DNA of 29,864 nucleotides from NCBI GenBank assembly GCA_964640085.1, contig CAZXFA010000029.1:1-29864 (forward strand). The letters are read 5' to 3'. Position numbers and translations under genes: made by a program. Positions 1 through 7,285 of the stretch are shown here, in pieces (positions within the stretch are counted from its first letter, which is position 1; every line of letters starts with the position of its first letter). The notes beneath the pieces are model-generated. The model saw only the letters and a list, made by a program, of their open reading frames with translations. It did not search any database and was not told the origin of the DNA. The DNA is from CAZXFA01 sp964640085 (lineage in GTDB: Bacteria > Actinomycetota > UBA4738 > HRBIN12).

Positions 1-870
<870 letters not shown>

Positions 871-949
871 CCCTTCTTTCCTCCTCCTCGTTCCCTGCCG
901 AGCCGCATCCGGAGCGGCCCGGACCCCTCTCAGGCGGAGGCTCCGACTG

Positions 950-976
950 CTAGCACTCGGAGCCATTGAGTGCTAA
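950..976. promoter_or_regulatory. CIRCE operator (HrcA binding site) of groEL
   Basis: A 9-bp inverted repeat, CTAGCACTC, nine bases, GAGTGCTAA, matches the CIRCE consensus TTAGCACTC-N9-GAGTGCTAA except for one base. It lies in the groEL leader about 80 nt before the start codon and covers the predicted transcription start. HrcA repression of groEL is well known for this element; hrcA itself is not in the window. Confidence 0.95.
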
Positions 977-978
977 GC

Positions 979-1008
979 ATCGTAACGAGGAACCCGGCCG
1001 GATGGCAA
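979..1008 (-). promoter_or_regulatory. groEL promoter
   Basis: On the minus strand, TTGCCA (1008-1003) and TACGAT (984-979) are separated by 18 nt and resemble a housekeeping-sigma promoter. The predicted start falls inside the adjacent CIRCE element, which is the usual layout for HrcA repression. Assigned by pattern only. Confidence 0.65.
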
Positions 1009-1096
1009 GGGGGTCCCGGGGCCCGAGCCGGAGACCGGGCACCTCGAGCCTGGGGAACCGGCCACGTACGTCGGGGAGGAGGCCCGGTGGTCCGCC

Positions 1097-3061
1097 TCAC
1101 TCCTCGGTCGTGGAGCCCGCCTCCACCATCGTGTGGATCTGCTCGACGATCTCGGCGTTGGCCAGGGTGGTCACGTCCCCCAGAGGGCGGCCCTGGGCCA
1201 CGTCTCGGAGGAGCCGACGCATGATCTTGCCCGAGCGGGTCTTCGGCAGGTCGTCGGTGAAGATGATCCCGTGGGGACGCGCGATCTTGCCGATCTTGTC
1301 CGAGACGTGGGCCCGCAGCTCCTTGGCGACCTCGTCGTCCCCGACGTGGCCCTGCTTGAGCGTCACGAAGGCGACGATCGCCTCACCCACGAGCTCGTCC
1401 GGACGGGAGACGACGGCCGCCTCGGCCACCTTCGGGTTGTCGACGAGCGCGCTCTCGATCTCGTAAGTCGACAGGCGGTGCCCGGCGACGTTCATCACGT
1501 CGTCGATCCGTCCCAGCAGCCAGAAGTAGCCGTCCTCATCGCGTCGGGCCCCATCGCCGGCCAGGTAGGTCGCGGGACCGTACTTGCCGAAGTACTGCTG
1601 GACGTAGCGATCCGGATCCCCCCAGATCGTCCGAAGCATCGCCGGCCAGGGGTGCGAGAGCACCAGGTACCCCCCGCCACCCGGCGGGACCGAGGCGCCC
1701 GCATCGTCGAGCACGTCCGCCTGGACCCCCGGGAAGGGTAGGGTCGCAGAGCCCGGTTTGAGCGGCGTGATCCCGGGGAGGGGCGTGATCAGGATCATCC
1801 CGGTCTCGGTCTGCCACCACGTGTCGACCACGGGGCAGCGTTCGCCGCCGATGACCTCCCAGTACCACACCCAGGCCTCGGGGTTGATCGGCTCCCCGAC
1901 CGTTCCGAGCAGCCGCAGCGAGGTGAGGTCATGCTTGTTCGGGTGCTCGACCCCCCAGCGCATGAACGCCCGGATCGCGGTGGGGGCCGTGTACAGGATC
2001 GTGGCCTCGTACTTCTCGACGATCTGCCACAGGCGGTCCTTGTCGGGCCAGTCGGGCGCACCCTCGTAGACGATCCCGGTGGTGTGGTTGGCGAGCGGCC
2101 CGTACACGATGTACGAGTGGCCGGTCACCCACCCGATGTCCGCCGCGCACCAGTACACGTCGTCCTCGTGGATGTCGAAGATCATCCGGTGCGTCGCCGA
2201 GACTCCCGTGAGGTATCCCCCGGTCGTGTGGACGATCCCTTTCGGCTTGCCGGTGGTCCCGCTGGTGTACAGCAGGTACAGGATGTCCTCGGCGTCCATC
2301 GGCTCCGGCTCGCACTCCGTCGGCTGTTCCGCGATCAGGTCGTGGTACCAGAGGTCACGACCGGGCGTGAACGGGTGGTCGCCCCCGGTGCGCCGCACCG
2401 TGATCACGTGCTGGATCGACGGGCACTCGGCGAGCGCCTCGTCGGCGTTCGCCTTCAGGGGGACCATCGAGCCGCGTCGGTACCCACCGTCGGAGGTGAT
2501 CAGGACCCTGGCCTCCGCATCGTTGATCCGGTCGCGCAGCGCTTCCGCGGAGAAGCCGCCGAACACCACCGAGTGCGGCGCCCCGATCCGGGCGCAGGCG
2601 AGCATCGCGATCGGCAGCTCCGGGACCATCCCGAGATAGATGGCGACCCGATCGCCCTTCTCCACCCCCAGGGACCGGAGCGCGTTCGCCAGCCGGCAGA
2701 CCTCCTCGAGGAGCTCCAAGTAGGTGATGGTCCGCTCGTCCCCCGGTTCGCCCTCCCAGAAGTAGGCGACCTTGTCGCCGCCTCCGGCTTCGACATGGCG
2801 GTCGAGACAGTTGTAGGAGGCATTCAGGGTCCCCCCCGCGAACCACGTCACCCAGGGCGGGTTCCACTCCATCACCGTGTCCCAGCGCTTGAACCAGGTC
2901 AGCCGTTCCGCCTGCTCGGCCCAGAAGCCCTCGAAGTCGGCCTCGGCCCGCTCGTAGATCGAGCGGTCCCGGACGATCGCCTCGGAACGGAACTCCTCCG
3001 GCGGCTCGAAGACTCGGTCCTCGGAGAGCAGGGCCGCGATGTTCTGCTGGACGTCTGCCAT
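1097..3061 (-). CDS. acs: Acetyl-CoA synthetase (AMP-forming)
   Basis: Activates acetate to acetyl-CoA through acetyl-AMP in the cytosol; an ANL-superfamily enzyme. The chosen ATG at 3061 gives 654 residues, the usual Acs length. The frame is open further upstream, but that part has no family similarity, and a GAGGGGG Shine-Dalgarno lies 11 nt before this ATG. Motifs: N-terminal ACAS domain (FEGFWAEQAERLTWFKRWD), the P-loop-like YTSGTTGKPKGIVHTTGGYL, DTWWQTETGMI, YLAGDGARRDEDGYFWLLGR, and the C-terminal LPKTRSGKIMRRLLR, whose lysine is the one acetylated in regulated Acs enzymes. It reads toward groEL and away from the DUF5679 gene. A TACGAT at 3105-3100 is a weak -10 candidate. No acetyltransferase or sirtuin gene is adjacent. 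Confidence 0.97.
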   Translation of the reverse strand: MADVQQNIAALLSEDRVFEPPEEFRSEAIVRDRSIYERAEADFEGFWAEQAERLTWFKRWDTVMEWNPPWVTWFAGGTLNASYNCLDRHVEAGGGDKVAYFWEGEPGDERTITYLELLEEVCRLANALRSLGVEKGDRVAIYLGMVPELPIAMLACARIGAPHSVVFGGFSAEALRDRINDAEARVLITSDGGYRRGSMVPLKANADEALAECPSIQHVITVRRTGGDHPFTPGRDLWYHDLIAEQPTECEPEPMDAEDILYLLYTSGTTGKPKGIVHTTGGYLTGVSATHRMIFDIHEDDVYWCAADIGWVTGHSYIVYGPLANHTTGIVYEGAPDWPDKDRLWQIVEKYEATILYTAPTAIRAFMRWGVEHPNKHDLTSLRLLGTVGEPINPEAWVWYWEVIGGERCPVVDTWWQTETGMILITPLPGITPLKPGSATLPFPGVQADVLDDAGASVPPGGGGYLVLSHPWPAMLRTIWGDPDRYVQQYFGKYGPATYLAGDGARRDEDGYFWLLGRIDDVMNVAGHRLSTYEIESALVDNPKVAEAAVVSRPDELVGEAIVAFVTLKQGHVGDDEVAKELRAHVSDKIGKIARPHGIIFTDDLPKTRSGKIMRRLLRDVAQGRPLGDVTTLANAEIVEQIHTMVEAGSTTEE

Positions 3062-3266
3062 GCCGGTCACAACCCCCTCGTGAGCGGGTCCAGGCAGGAA
3101 TCGTACGCCCCGGCGCACCGGTCCCGCCGATCCGAACGGGCCGGCCCGGGCGCCCGAAAGACCCAAGGGAGTACTTGCATCCGTGCCTGGGAGGGACCAG
3201 CATCGTGCGTACGAGGCCGCCATCGGGGCGGCCTCGAAGGCTCTCGCGGGGGAAGGAGGCCCACTG

Positions 3267-3422
3267 GTGGCCATGTACGAGGGGTACTGCGTGAAGGACC
3301 GCGAGAAGGTCCAGTTCGAGGGCACCGTGGTCGAGCTCAAGAACGGCCGGAAGGCCGCGCAGGGCATCTGCCCCAAGTGCGGCACCAAGGTGATGCGGAT
3401 CCTGGGCAAGTCGGCCTCCTGA
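3267..3422 (+). CDS. DUF5679-type zinc-ribbon-like mini-protein
   Basis: A protein of 51 residues from the GTG at 3267, which has AGGAGG 7 nt upstream; the ATG two codons later at 3273 is the alternative (spacing 13 nt). The sequence has the DUF5679 pattern: an N-terminal Y-C-V-K, a basic middle with the KNGR turn, then CPKCGTK and a short basic tail. Family members normally carry two CxxC knuckles. Here the first knuckle reads C-V-K-D, so one metal ligand is replaced by Asp, while the second (C-P-K-C) is intact. Function of the family is unknown; nucleic-acid binding is only a guess. It lies between acs (divergent) and the Rrf2 gene (convergent). Confidence 0.8.
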   Translation: MAMYEGYCVKDREKVQFEGTVVELKNGRKAAQGICPKCGTKVMRILGKSAS

Positions 3423-3442
3423 GGGCCCGGAGGCCGGCCGGA

Positions 3443-3913
3443 TCAGCTCAACCGGCTGAGGAGCTGCTCGGACGTGAAGAGCATGGGGCCGGCGCTCTCC
3501 TGGTGGCGCTCGGCCAGATCGGCGACCGTGGTCGCTTCGAACACTCGCTGGATCGCTCGGGCCACGTCGCCCCAGAAGCCCTGCAGCCCGCAGCGCGAGT
3601 CGGCGAAGCACGTGTGGTCCGACGGTTCGAGGCAGAACATCGGGTAGAGCTGGCCCTCGATCGCATCGGCGATCTCGGCCACGGTGATCTCGGACGGCTC
3701 CCGGGCCAGCCGGCAGCCGCCGCCCGCGCCCCGGAAGCTCTCCACCAGGCCCGCCTTGTGGAGCGCCCCGAGCTGCTGCTCGAGGAACCGGAGGGGGACC
3801 TGCTGGGCCTCGGCGATCTCGCGGGCGGGCACCAACCCGCCGCTCCCGCGACGAAGGGAGAGCTCGATCATCGCGCGCATCGCGTACTCGAGCTTCTGAG
3901 AGATCTTCAACAC
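3443..3913 (-). CDS. Rrf2/IscR-family transcriptional regulator, probable Fe-S sensor
   Basis: A 156-residue protein with GTG start at 3913 and GGAGG 10 nt upstream. Residues 1-65 form a winged helix (MLKISQKLEYAMRAMIELSL, then a recognition-helix segment with VPLRFLEQQLGALHKAGLV). The wing contains RGAGGGCRLAR. Three cysteines, C94, C102 and C108, are spaced like the cluster ligands of IscR-type proteins (C-x7-C-x5-C), so a 2Fe-2S or 4Fe-4S cofactor is likely. No isc or suf genes are adjacent, and the targets cannot be named; self-regulation is common in the family. It is convergent with the DUF5679 gene and divergent from the response regulator. Confidence 0.9.
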   Translation of the reverse strand: MLKISQKLEYAMRAMIELSLRRGSGGLVPAREIAEAQQVPLRFLEQQLGALHKAGLVESFRGAGGGCRLAREPSEITVAEIADAIEGQLYPMFCLEPSDHTCFADSRCGLQGFWGDVARAIQRVFEATTVADLAERHQESAGPMLFTSEQLLSRLS

Positions 3914-3933
3914 GGATCCGGCACCTCCATGGC

Positions 3934-3962
3934 AGCGTAGGGGCGGGGTTCGGGGGTGTCAA
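3934..3962 (-). promoter_or_regulatory. Strong promoter of the Rrf2 gene
   Basis: On the minus strand a perfect -35 TTGACA (3962-3957), a 17-nt spacer and a -10 TACGCT (3939-3934). The predicted start is about 14 nt before the GTG, leaving room for the GGAGG site. This is one of the closest matches to the housekeeping consensus in the window. Confidence 0.8.
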
Positions 3963-4066
3963 CGCATCTACCTGCGACAACGCGTCGGACGACGGCGCCG
4001 GACGCAGGATTGCCTGTCCGGGCCCACGGGGAGGCCCCCGCTCGGGGCCGACATCTGGAGGGAAGC

Positions 4067-4489
4067 ATGCGCGTCTTGGTGATCGACGACGAGCCGGACG
4101 TCCTCCTGCTGTGCCGCGTGAACCTCGAGATCGCCGGGCACGAGGTCCTGGAGGCGCACGACGGCGAATGGGGGTTCGAGCTCGCCCTGCGCGAGGAGCC
4201 CGACATCATCGTCCTCGACCTCATGCTGCCCAGCCGGGACGGCCTCTCGGTGCTGGGCGATCTGTCGGCGAACGAACGCACCACAGCCACCCCCGTGATC
4301 CTGCTCACGGCGCGGACACGGGTGGAGGATCGGGTGGCCGGCTGGCGCGCGGGATGCGCGGAGTACGTCACCAAGCCGTTCTCCCCCGTCGCTCTCACCG
4401 AGACGATCGGGCGGGTACATGGCATGACGCCAGAGGAACGGCAGGGCCGCCGCGAGCGGGAGCTGTCGCGGCTCACCCGGCGCACCTGA
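4067..4489 (+). CDS. Single-domain (CheY-like) response regulator
   Basis: A 140-residue receiver domain with no output domain. The ATG at 4067 follows a TGGAGGGA Shine-Dalgarno and begins directly with MRVLVIDDEPD. Receiver landmarks: acidic pair D7-D8, phospho-acceptor D51 in VLDLMLPSRDG, T81 in ILLTAR, and K103 in YVTKPFSP. The last 25 residues are charged (EERQGRRERELSRLTRRT) and do not form a known DNA-binding domain. It is an orphan: the nearest histidine kinase in the window is at 12196, and pairing the two is only a possibility. The upstream frame is open but lacks similarity. Confidence 0.92.
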   Translation: MRVLVIDDEPDVLLLCRVNLEIAGHEVLEAHDGEWGFELALREEPDIIVLDLMLPSRDGLSVLGDLSANERTTATPVILLTARTRVEDRVAGWRAGCAEYVTKPFSPVALTETIGRVHGMTPEERQGRRERELSRLTRRT

Positions 4490-4537
4490 ACGTCGCGGGC
4501 AACCGAACGCCACCGGCATCCCGGCGGGGCCGGTCGG

Positions 4538-4543
4538 TAGACT
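4538..4543 (+). promoter_or_regulatory. -10 box of a probable leaderless promoter
   Basis: TAGACT followed after 6 nt by the GTG at 4550, so transcription would begin on or next to the start codon. No convincing -35 box is seen. It would drive the short remnant ORF and the GT20 gene coupled to it. Confidence 0.6.
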
Positions 4544-4549
4544 CGGGAT

Positions 4550-4888
4550 GTGCTCCTTGGCGTGCCCGTCCAGCCCCGGCATCCCGAAGACCACGTCGAA
4601 GCCTGTGGGGAGAAGGCGATCGAGCGACTGCGGGACGCGGCGCGCGTCCTCGAAGGCGCCCGCGTGCTCCACGTGAGCCCGACGGCCTACGGTGGGGGGG
4701 TCGCGGAGCTGCTCCACACCCACGTTCCGGACTCGGTCCCCGGGTGCTGGGAGGCGATCGCCGAGGTGCTCGGGAGCCCGGAGACGCGCCGGCGGGTAGC
4801 GGCGGCAGGGCTCGAGCGCGTCCGACGGCGGTTCCTCACCGCCGGCGAGGTGGAGGACCAGCTCCGAGCGAAGGCGAAGCCGGCATGA
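4550..4888 (+). pseudogene. Remnant of a TreT-type trehalose synthase/glycosyltransferase with a large in-frame internal deletion
   Basis: An open 112-codon frame from a leaderless GTG. Residues 1-60 look like the N-terminus of TreT-type trehalose glycosyltransferases (GT4): a V-x-Q-R-x-x-E-D-H start, the EKAIERLRDAARVLEGARVL helix, then HVSPTAYGGGVAELLHTHVP, which is the nucleotide-sugar glycine loop. Residues 66-112 look like the end of a GT4 protein (AIAEVLGSPETRRRVAAAGL followed by ERVRRRFL). Roughly 280-300 central residues, including the donor-binding domain, are missing between them; the join is near base 4730-4745. The frame survives and its TGA overlaps the next gene's ATG (ATGA), so it may now act mainly as a translated leader for the GT20 gene. 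A real mini-protein or an assembly deletion are the alternatives. Family assignment is from memory of motifs. Confidence 0.65.
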
Positions 4889-6363
4889 GCGACGCGCCTC
4901 TGATCGTGGCCTCCAACCGGGGGCCCGTGACCTTCGAGCGGGACGAACGCGGCGAGCTGTCGCCGCGGCGAGGGGCAGGCGGCCTGGTGACCGCGCTGAT
5001 CGGGGCCCTGCAGGCGGCGGAGGGGCTCTGGGTAGCGGCGGCGATGTCCGACGGCGACCGGGAGATGGTGACCGGTTCGGACGGGGGGCGCGTGGACATG
5101 CGAGTCTTCGGCTCCTCCTACCGATTGCGGTACCTCGACATCCCGCCCGACCTCTACGACGGCTTCTACAACCGGATCTCGAACGGCATCCTGTGGTTCG
5201 CGCACCACTACCTGTGGGACACGGTCCGCTCGCCGGTGTTCGACGAGCACGACCGCCGTGCCTGGGAGGACTACGTCCAGGTCAACCGCCGCTTCGCGCA
5301 GGCCTTGGCCGAGGAGGCGACGCGGACGGGGGCAGAGCCCGTGTTCCTCGTGCAGGACTACCACCTGTCGCTGGTCCCACGGTTCCTCCGGGAGCTCCGG
5401 CCAAAGGCGCTGATCGCTCACTTCTCGCACACGTCGATGGCCGGGCCCACCTACTTCCGCATGCTCCCGTCCGAGATGCACGACCAGGTGCTCCACGGCA
5501 TGCTCGGGGCCGACGTCCTGGGGTTCCACGCGACGGCCTGGGCGGAGAACTTCCTCCTCTCGGCGCGCCAGCTCCCCGGGGTCCGCGTGGATCTCGCTCG
5601 GTCGAGGATCACCGCCGGCGGGCGGACCGTCGCGGTGAGGATCCACCCGATCTCGGTGGACGCCGGGCCGATGCGGGAGACCGCGGCCTCGCCGGGGGTC
5701 CGGCGGCTCCGCCACGAGCTGAACCGGTGGCGGGGGAACAACCGTCTGATCCTCCGCGTCGATCGGCTCGAGCTGACGAAGAACATCCTGCGCGGGTTCC
5801 TGGCGTACGAGCTGCTCCTCCGCCGGGAGTCGTCATGGAGGGGTCGGGTCCGGTTCCTGGCCCTGCTCTCGCCCTCCCGGATGGACCTCCCCGAGTACCG
5901 GGAGTACGCGGAGGAGTGCCTCGCGGAAGCCGACCGGATCAATCAGGAGCTCGGCGAGCAGGACTGGGCCCCGGTGGAGGTTCGCTTCCGGGAGGACTAT
6001 AGGGGTGCCCTCGCGGCCTACGGCTTGTACGACGTTTTGCTCGTGAACCCCGTGATCGACGGGATGAACCTCGTCGCCATGGAGGGACCTCTCCTCAATC
6101 GCCGCCATGGGGTCCTGGTGCTGTCGCGGAACGCCGGCGCGTTCGGTCGGCTCGGTCGCTACGCCGTCCCGGTGAACCCCTTCGACGTGCGGGAGACGGC
6201 CGATGCGCTGGCCGCGGCCCTGGACATGCCGGCCGACGATCGGGCGCGCCGCGCCCGAGGGCTGTCCCGCCTGGTCCTGGCCAACCCGCCCTCGCGGTGG
6301 GTCCGGAGCCAGCTCGAGGATCTGGAGCGGGTCCGGAGGAGGCGCGAGGAGCTCAGCCCCTGA
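4885..6363 (+). CDS. GT20 glycosyltransferase, trehalose-6-phosphate synthase-like
   Basis: A 492-residue cytosolic enzyme of the OtsA family, which joins a sugar nucleotide to a sugar phosphate (normally glucose-6-phosphate). The ATG at 4885 overlaps the upstream stop by 4 nt. Landmarks: SNRGPV at 10-15, the RRGAGGLVTAL glycine loop at 28-38, LVQDYHLSLVP (D158), RVDRLELTKN with the R294/K299 pair equivalent to the phosphate-binding Arg/Lys of OtsA, and DGMNLVAME (D392, E400) near the C-terminus. The usual HIPFP stretch is replaced by HFSHTSMAG, so the acceptor may not be glucose-6-phosphate; a glucosylglycerol-phosphate or related synthase is possible. No OtsB-type phosphatase is nearby. Its 3' end overlaps the convergent LytR_C gene by 11 bp. 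Confidence 0.87.
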   Translation: MSDAPLIVASNRGPVTFERDERGELSPRRGAGGLVTALIGALQAAEGLWVAAAMSDGDREMVTGSDGGRVDMRVFGSSYRLRYLDIPPDLYDGFYNRISNGILWFAHHYLWDTVRSPVFDEHDRRAWEDYVQVNRRFAQALAEEATRTGAEPVFLVQDYHLSLVPRFLRELRPKALIAHFSHTSMAGPTYFRMLPSEMHDQVLHGMLGADVLGFHATAWAENFLLSARQLPGVRVDLARSRITAGGRTVAVRIHPISVDAGPMRETAASPGVRRLRHELNRWRGNNRLILRVDRLELTKNILRGFLAYELLLRRESSWRGRVRFLALLSPSRMDLPEYREYAEECLAEADRINQELGEQDWAPVEVRFREDYRGALAAYGLYDVLLVNPVIDGMNLVAMEGPLLNRRHGVLVLSRNAGAFGRLGRYAVPVNPFDVRETADALAAALDMPADDRARRARGLSRLVLANPPSRWVRSQLEDLERVRRRREELSP

Positions 6364-6907
6364 GCGCCGCGTAGTCGTTGCCGAGGAAGATCGCCAGCTG
6401 GACGTCCTCGGGGACGTCCGCCTCCGGATCGAGCTTGGCCACGCGAACGTCGAGACGCCTGAAGAAATCGTCGGCCAGGAACTCGGCTTCGATCCTGTCG
6501 CGGTTCTTCCGGAAGTAGATCGTGGTCACCGGGACGGGCGAGGGGGCATCCGCCGGTTCCACCGCGACGTACCCGTACTCGTCCACGAGCGTCTCCGTGG
6601 TCTCACCGGCCAGCCCGCTGACGCCGGCCCCGTTGAAGACCGCGATGCTGACACCGACGACGGTGGGCGTCCGGACCCTCCCGGTGGCCCCGGTGGGGGT
6701 CTCCGTAGGGGTCACCGGCGGGGTGGTGGTGCCCGCCGCGCCGCCATCCAAGGGCGGCGCGGTCGCTCCGCCCGTCGTGTCCGGGAACGCCTGGTTGATC
6801 AGGACTATCCCCCCCACGACCAGGGCGAGGACGATCGCGAACCTCAGCGTGCTGGCGGCCAAGGAGAGGTAGAAGCTCCTGTTCGACGGCGGCTCGTGCG
6901 CGCCCAT
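6353..6907 (-). CDS. Membrane-anchored LytR_C-domain protein
   Basis: A 184-residue protein: a short cytoplasmic N-terminus, one transmembrane helix at about 23-42 (LRFAIVLALVVGGIVLI), a Thr/Pro/Gly-rich linker at about 45-80, and a C-terminal LytR_C-type domain from about 84 with VSIAVFNGAGVSGLAGETTE and the terminal QLAIFLGNDYAAL. The domain is therefore outside the membrane. LytR_C domains occur at the ends of LytR-CpsA-Psr cell-wall ligases and also alone, as here; no LCP catalytic domain is present, so an accessory cell-envelope role is inferred. It follows the DUF3263 gene by 12 nt and is probably co-transcribed with it, a pairing common in Actinomycetota. GGGGTAGG lies just before the ATG at 6907. 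Confidence 0.85.
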   Translation of the reverse strand: MGAHEPPSNRSFYLSLAASTLRFAIVLALVVGGIVLINQAFPDTTGGATAPPLDGGAAGTTTPPVTPTETPTGATGRVRTPTVVGVSIAVFNGAGVSGLAGETTETLVDEYGYVAVEPADAPSPVPVTTIYFRKNRDRIEAEFLADDFFRRLDVRVAKLDPEADVPEDVQLAIFLGNDYAALRG

Positions 6908-6919
6908 CCTACCCCGGGC

Positions 6920-7222
6920 TCAGGAGGCTCGCCCAAGCCGCTCCGCGAACCGGGCGCGACGTCGGACGTCACGGAGGCGGCGGAGGCGGCGGACCAGCGT
7001 CGGGTCGAAGGCCAACGCCTGCTGATCGTCGATGGCACGCATCAGCAGCTGGTGGTACCGCGTGGAGGACAGACCGAACCGGGCCCGGACGGCGCGCCCC
7101 TTCGCCCCACCCGTCGCCCACCACGCGCGCTCGAACTCCAGAACCCCCCGGAGGTGGGGATCGAGCTCGCCCGAACCGCGGCCCGGCACCGCTCGGACCG
7201 CTCCACCCGCCTTCACGTCCAC
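6920..7222 (-). CDS. DUF3263 protein
   Basis: A 100-residue protein with GTG start at 7222. Residues 24-98 match the DUF3263 pattern: LRGVLEFERAWWATGGAKG, then a helix-turn-helix-like segment R-F-G-L-S-S-T-R-Y-H-Q-L-L, a D-P-x-L-V-R-R-L-R-R-L-R block and a basic tail. The first ~20 residues are a poorly conserved Gly/Arg extension. Proteins of this family are small, cytosolic and confined mainly to Actinomycetota; a DNA-binding role is suggested by the fold-like pattern but is not established. It is the first gene of a two-gene unit with the LytR_C protein. Confidence 0.85.
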   Translation of the reverse strand: MDVKAGGAVRAVPGRGSGELDPHLRGVLEFERAWWATGGAKGRAVRARFGLSSTRYHQLLMRAIDDQQALAFDPTLVRRLRRLRDVRRRARFAERLGRAS

Positions 7223-7228
7223 GGGACG

Positions 7229-7234
7229 AGGCTA
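7229..7234 (-). promoter_or_regulatory. -10 box, leaderless start of the DUF3263 gene
   Basis: On the minus strand TAGCCT is followed by 6 nt and then the GTG at 7222. There is no Shine-Dalgarno, which fits a leaderless mRNA and supports the GTG as start. Confidence 0.6.
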
Positions 7235-7285
7235 GCAACCGCCACCGACGGACGTTGGTCCGGGTGGAGCGGGGCGACCCGAGGG

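Noticed and set aside
1000..1096. Terminator between acs and groEL
   Set aside because: Only short stems of about 5 bp and no T-tract were found.
1931..3940. 669-codon plus-strand open frame opposite acs and the Rrf2 gene
   Set aside because: Crosses two well-supported minus-strand genes and the DUF5679 gene in another frame, with low-complexity translation and no ribosome-binding site.
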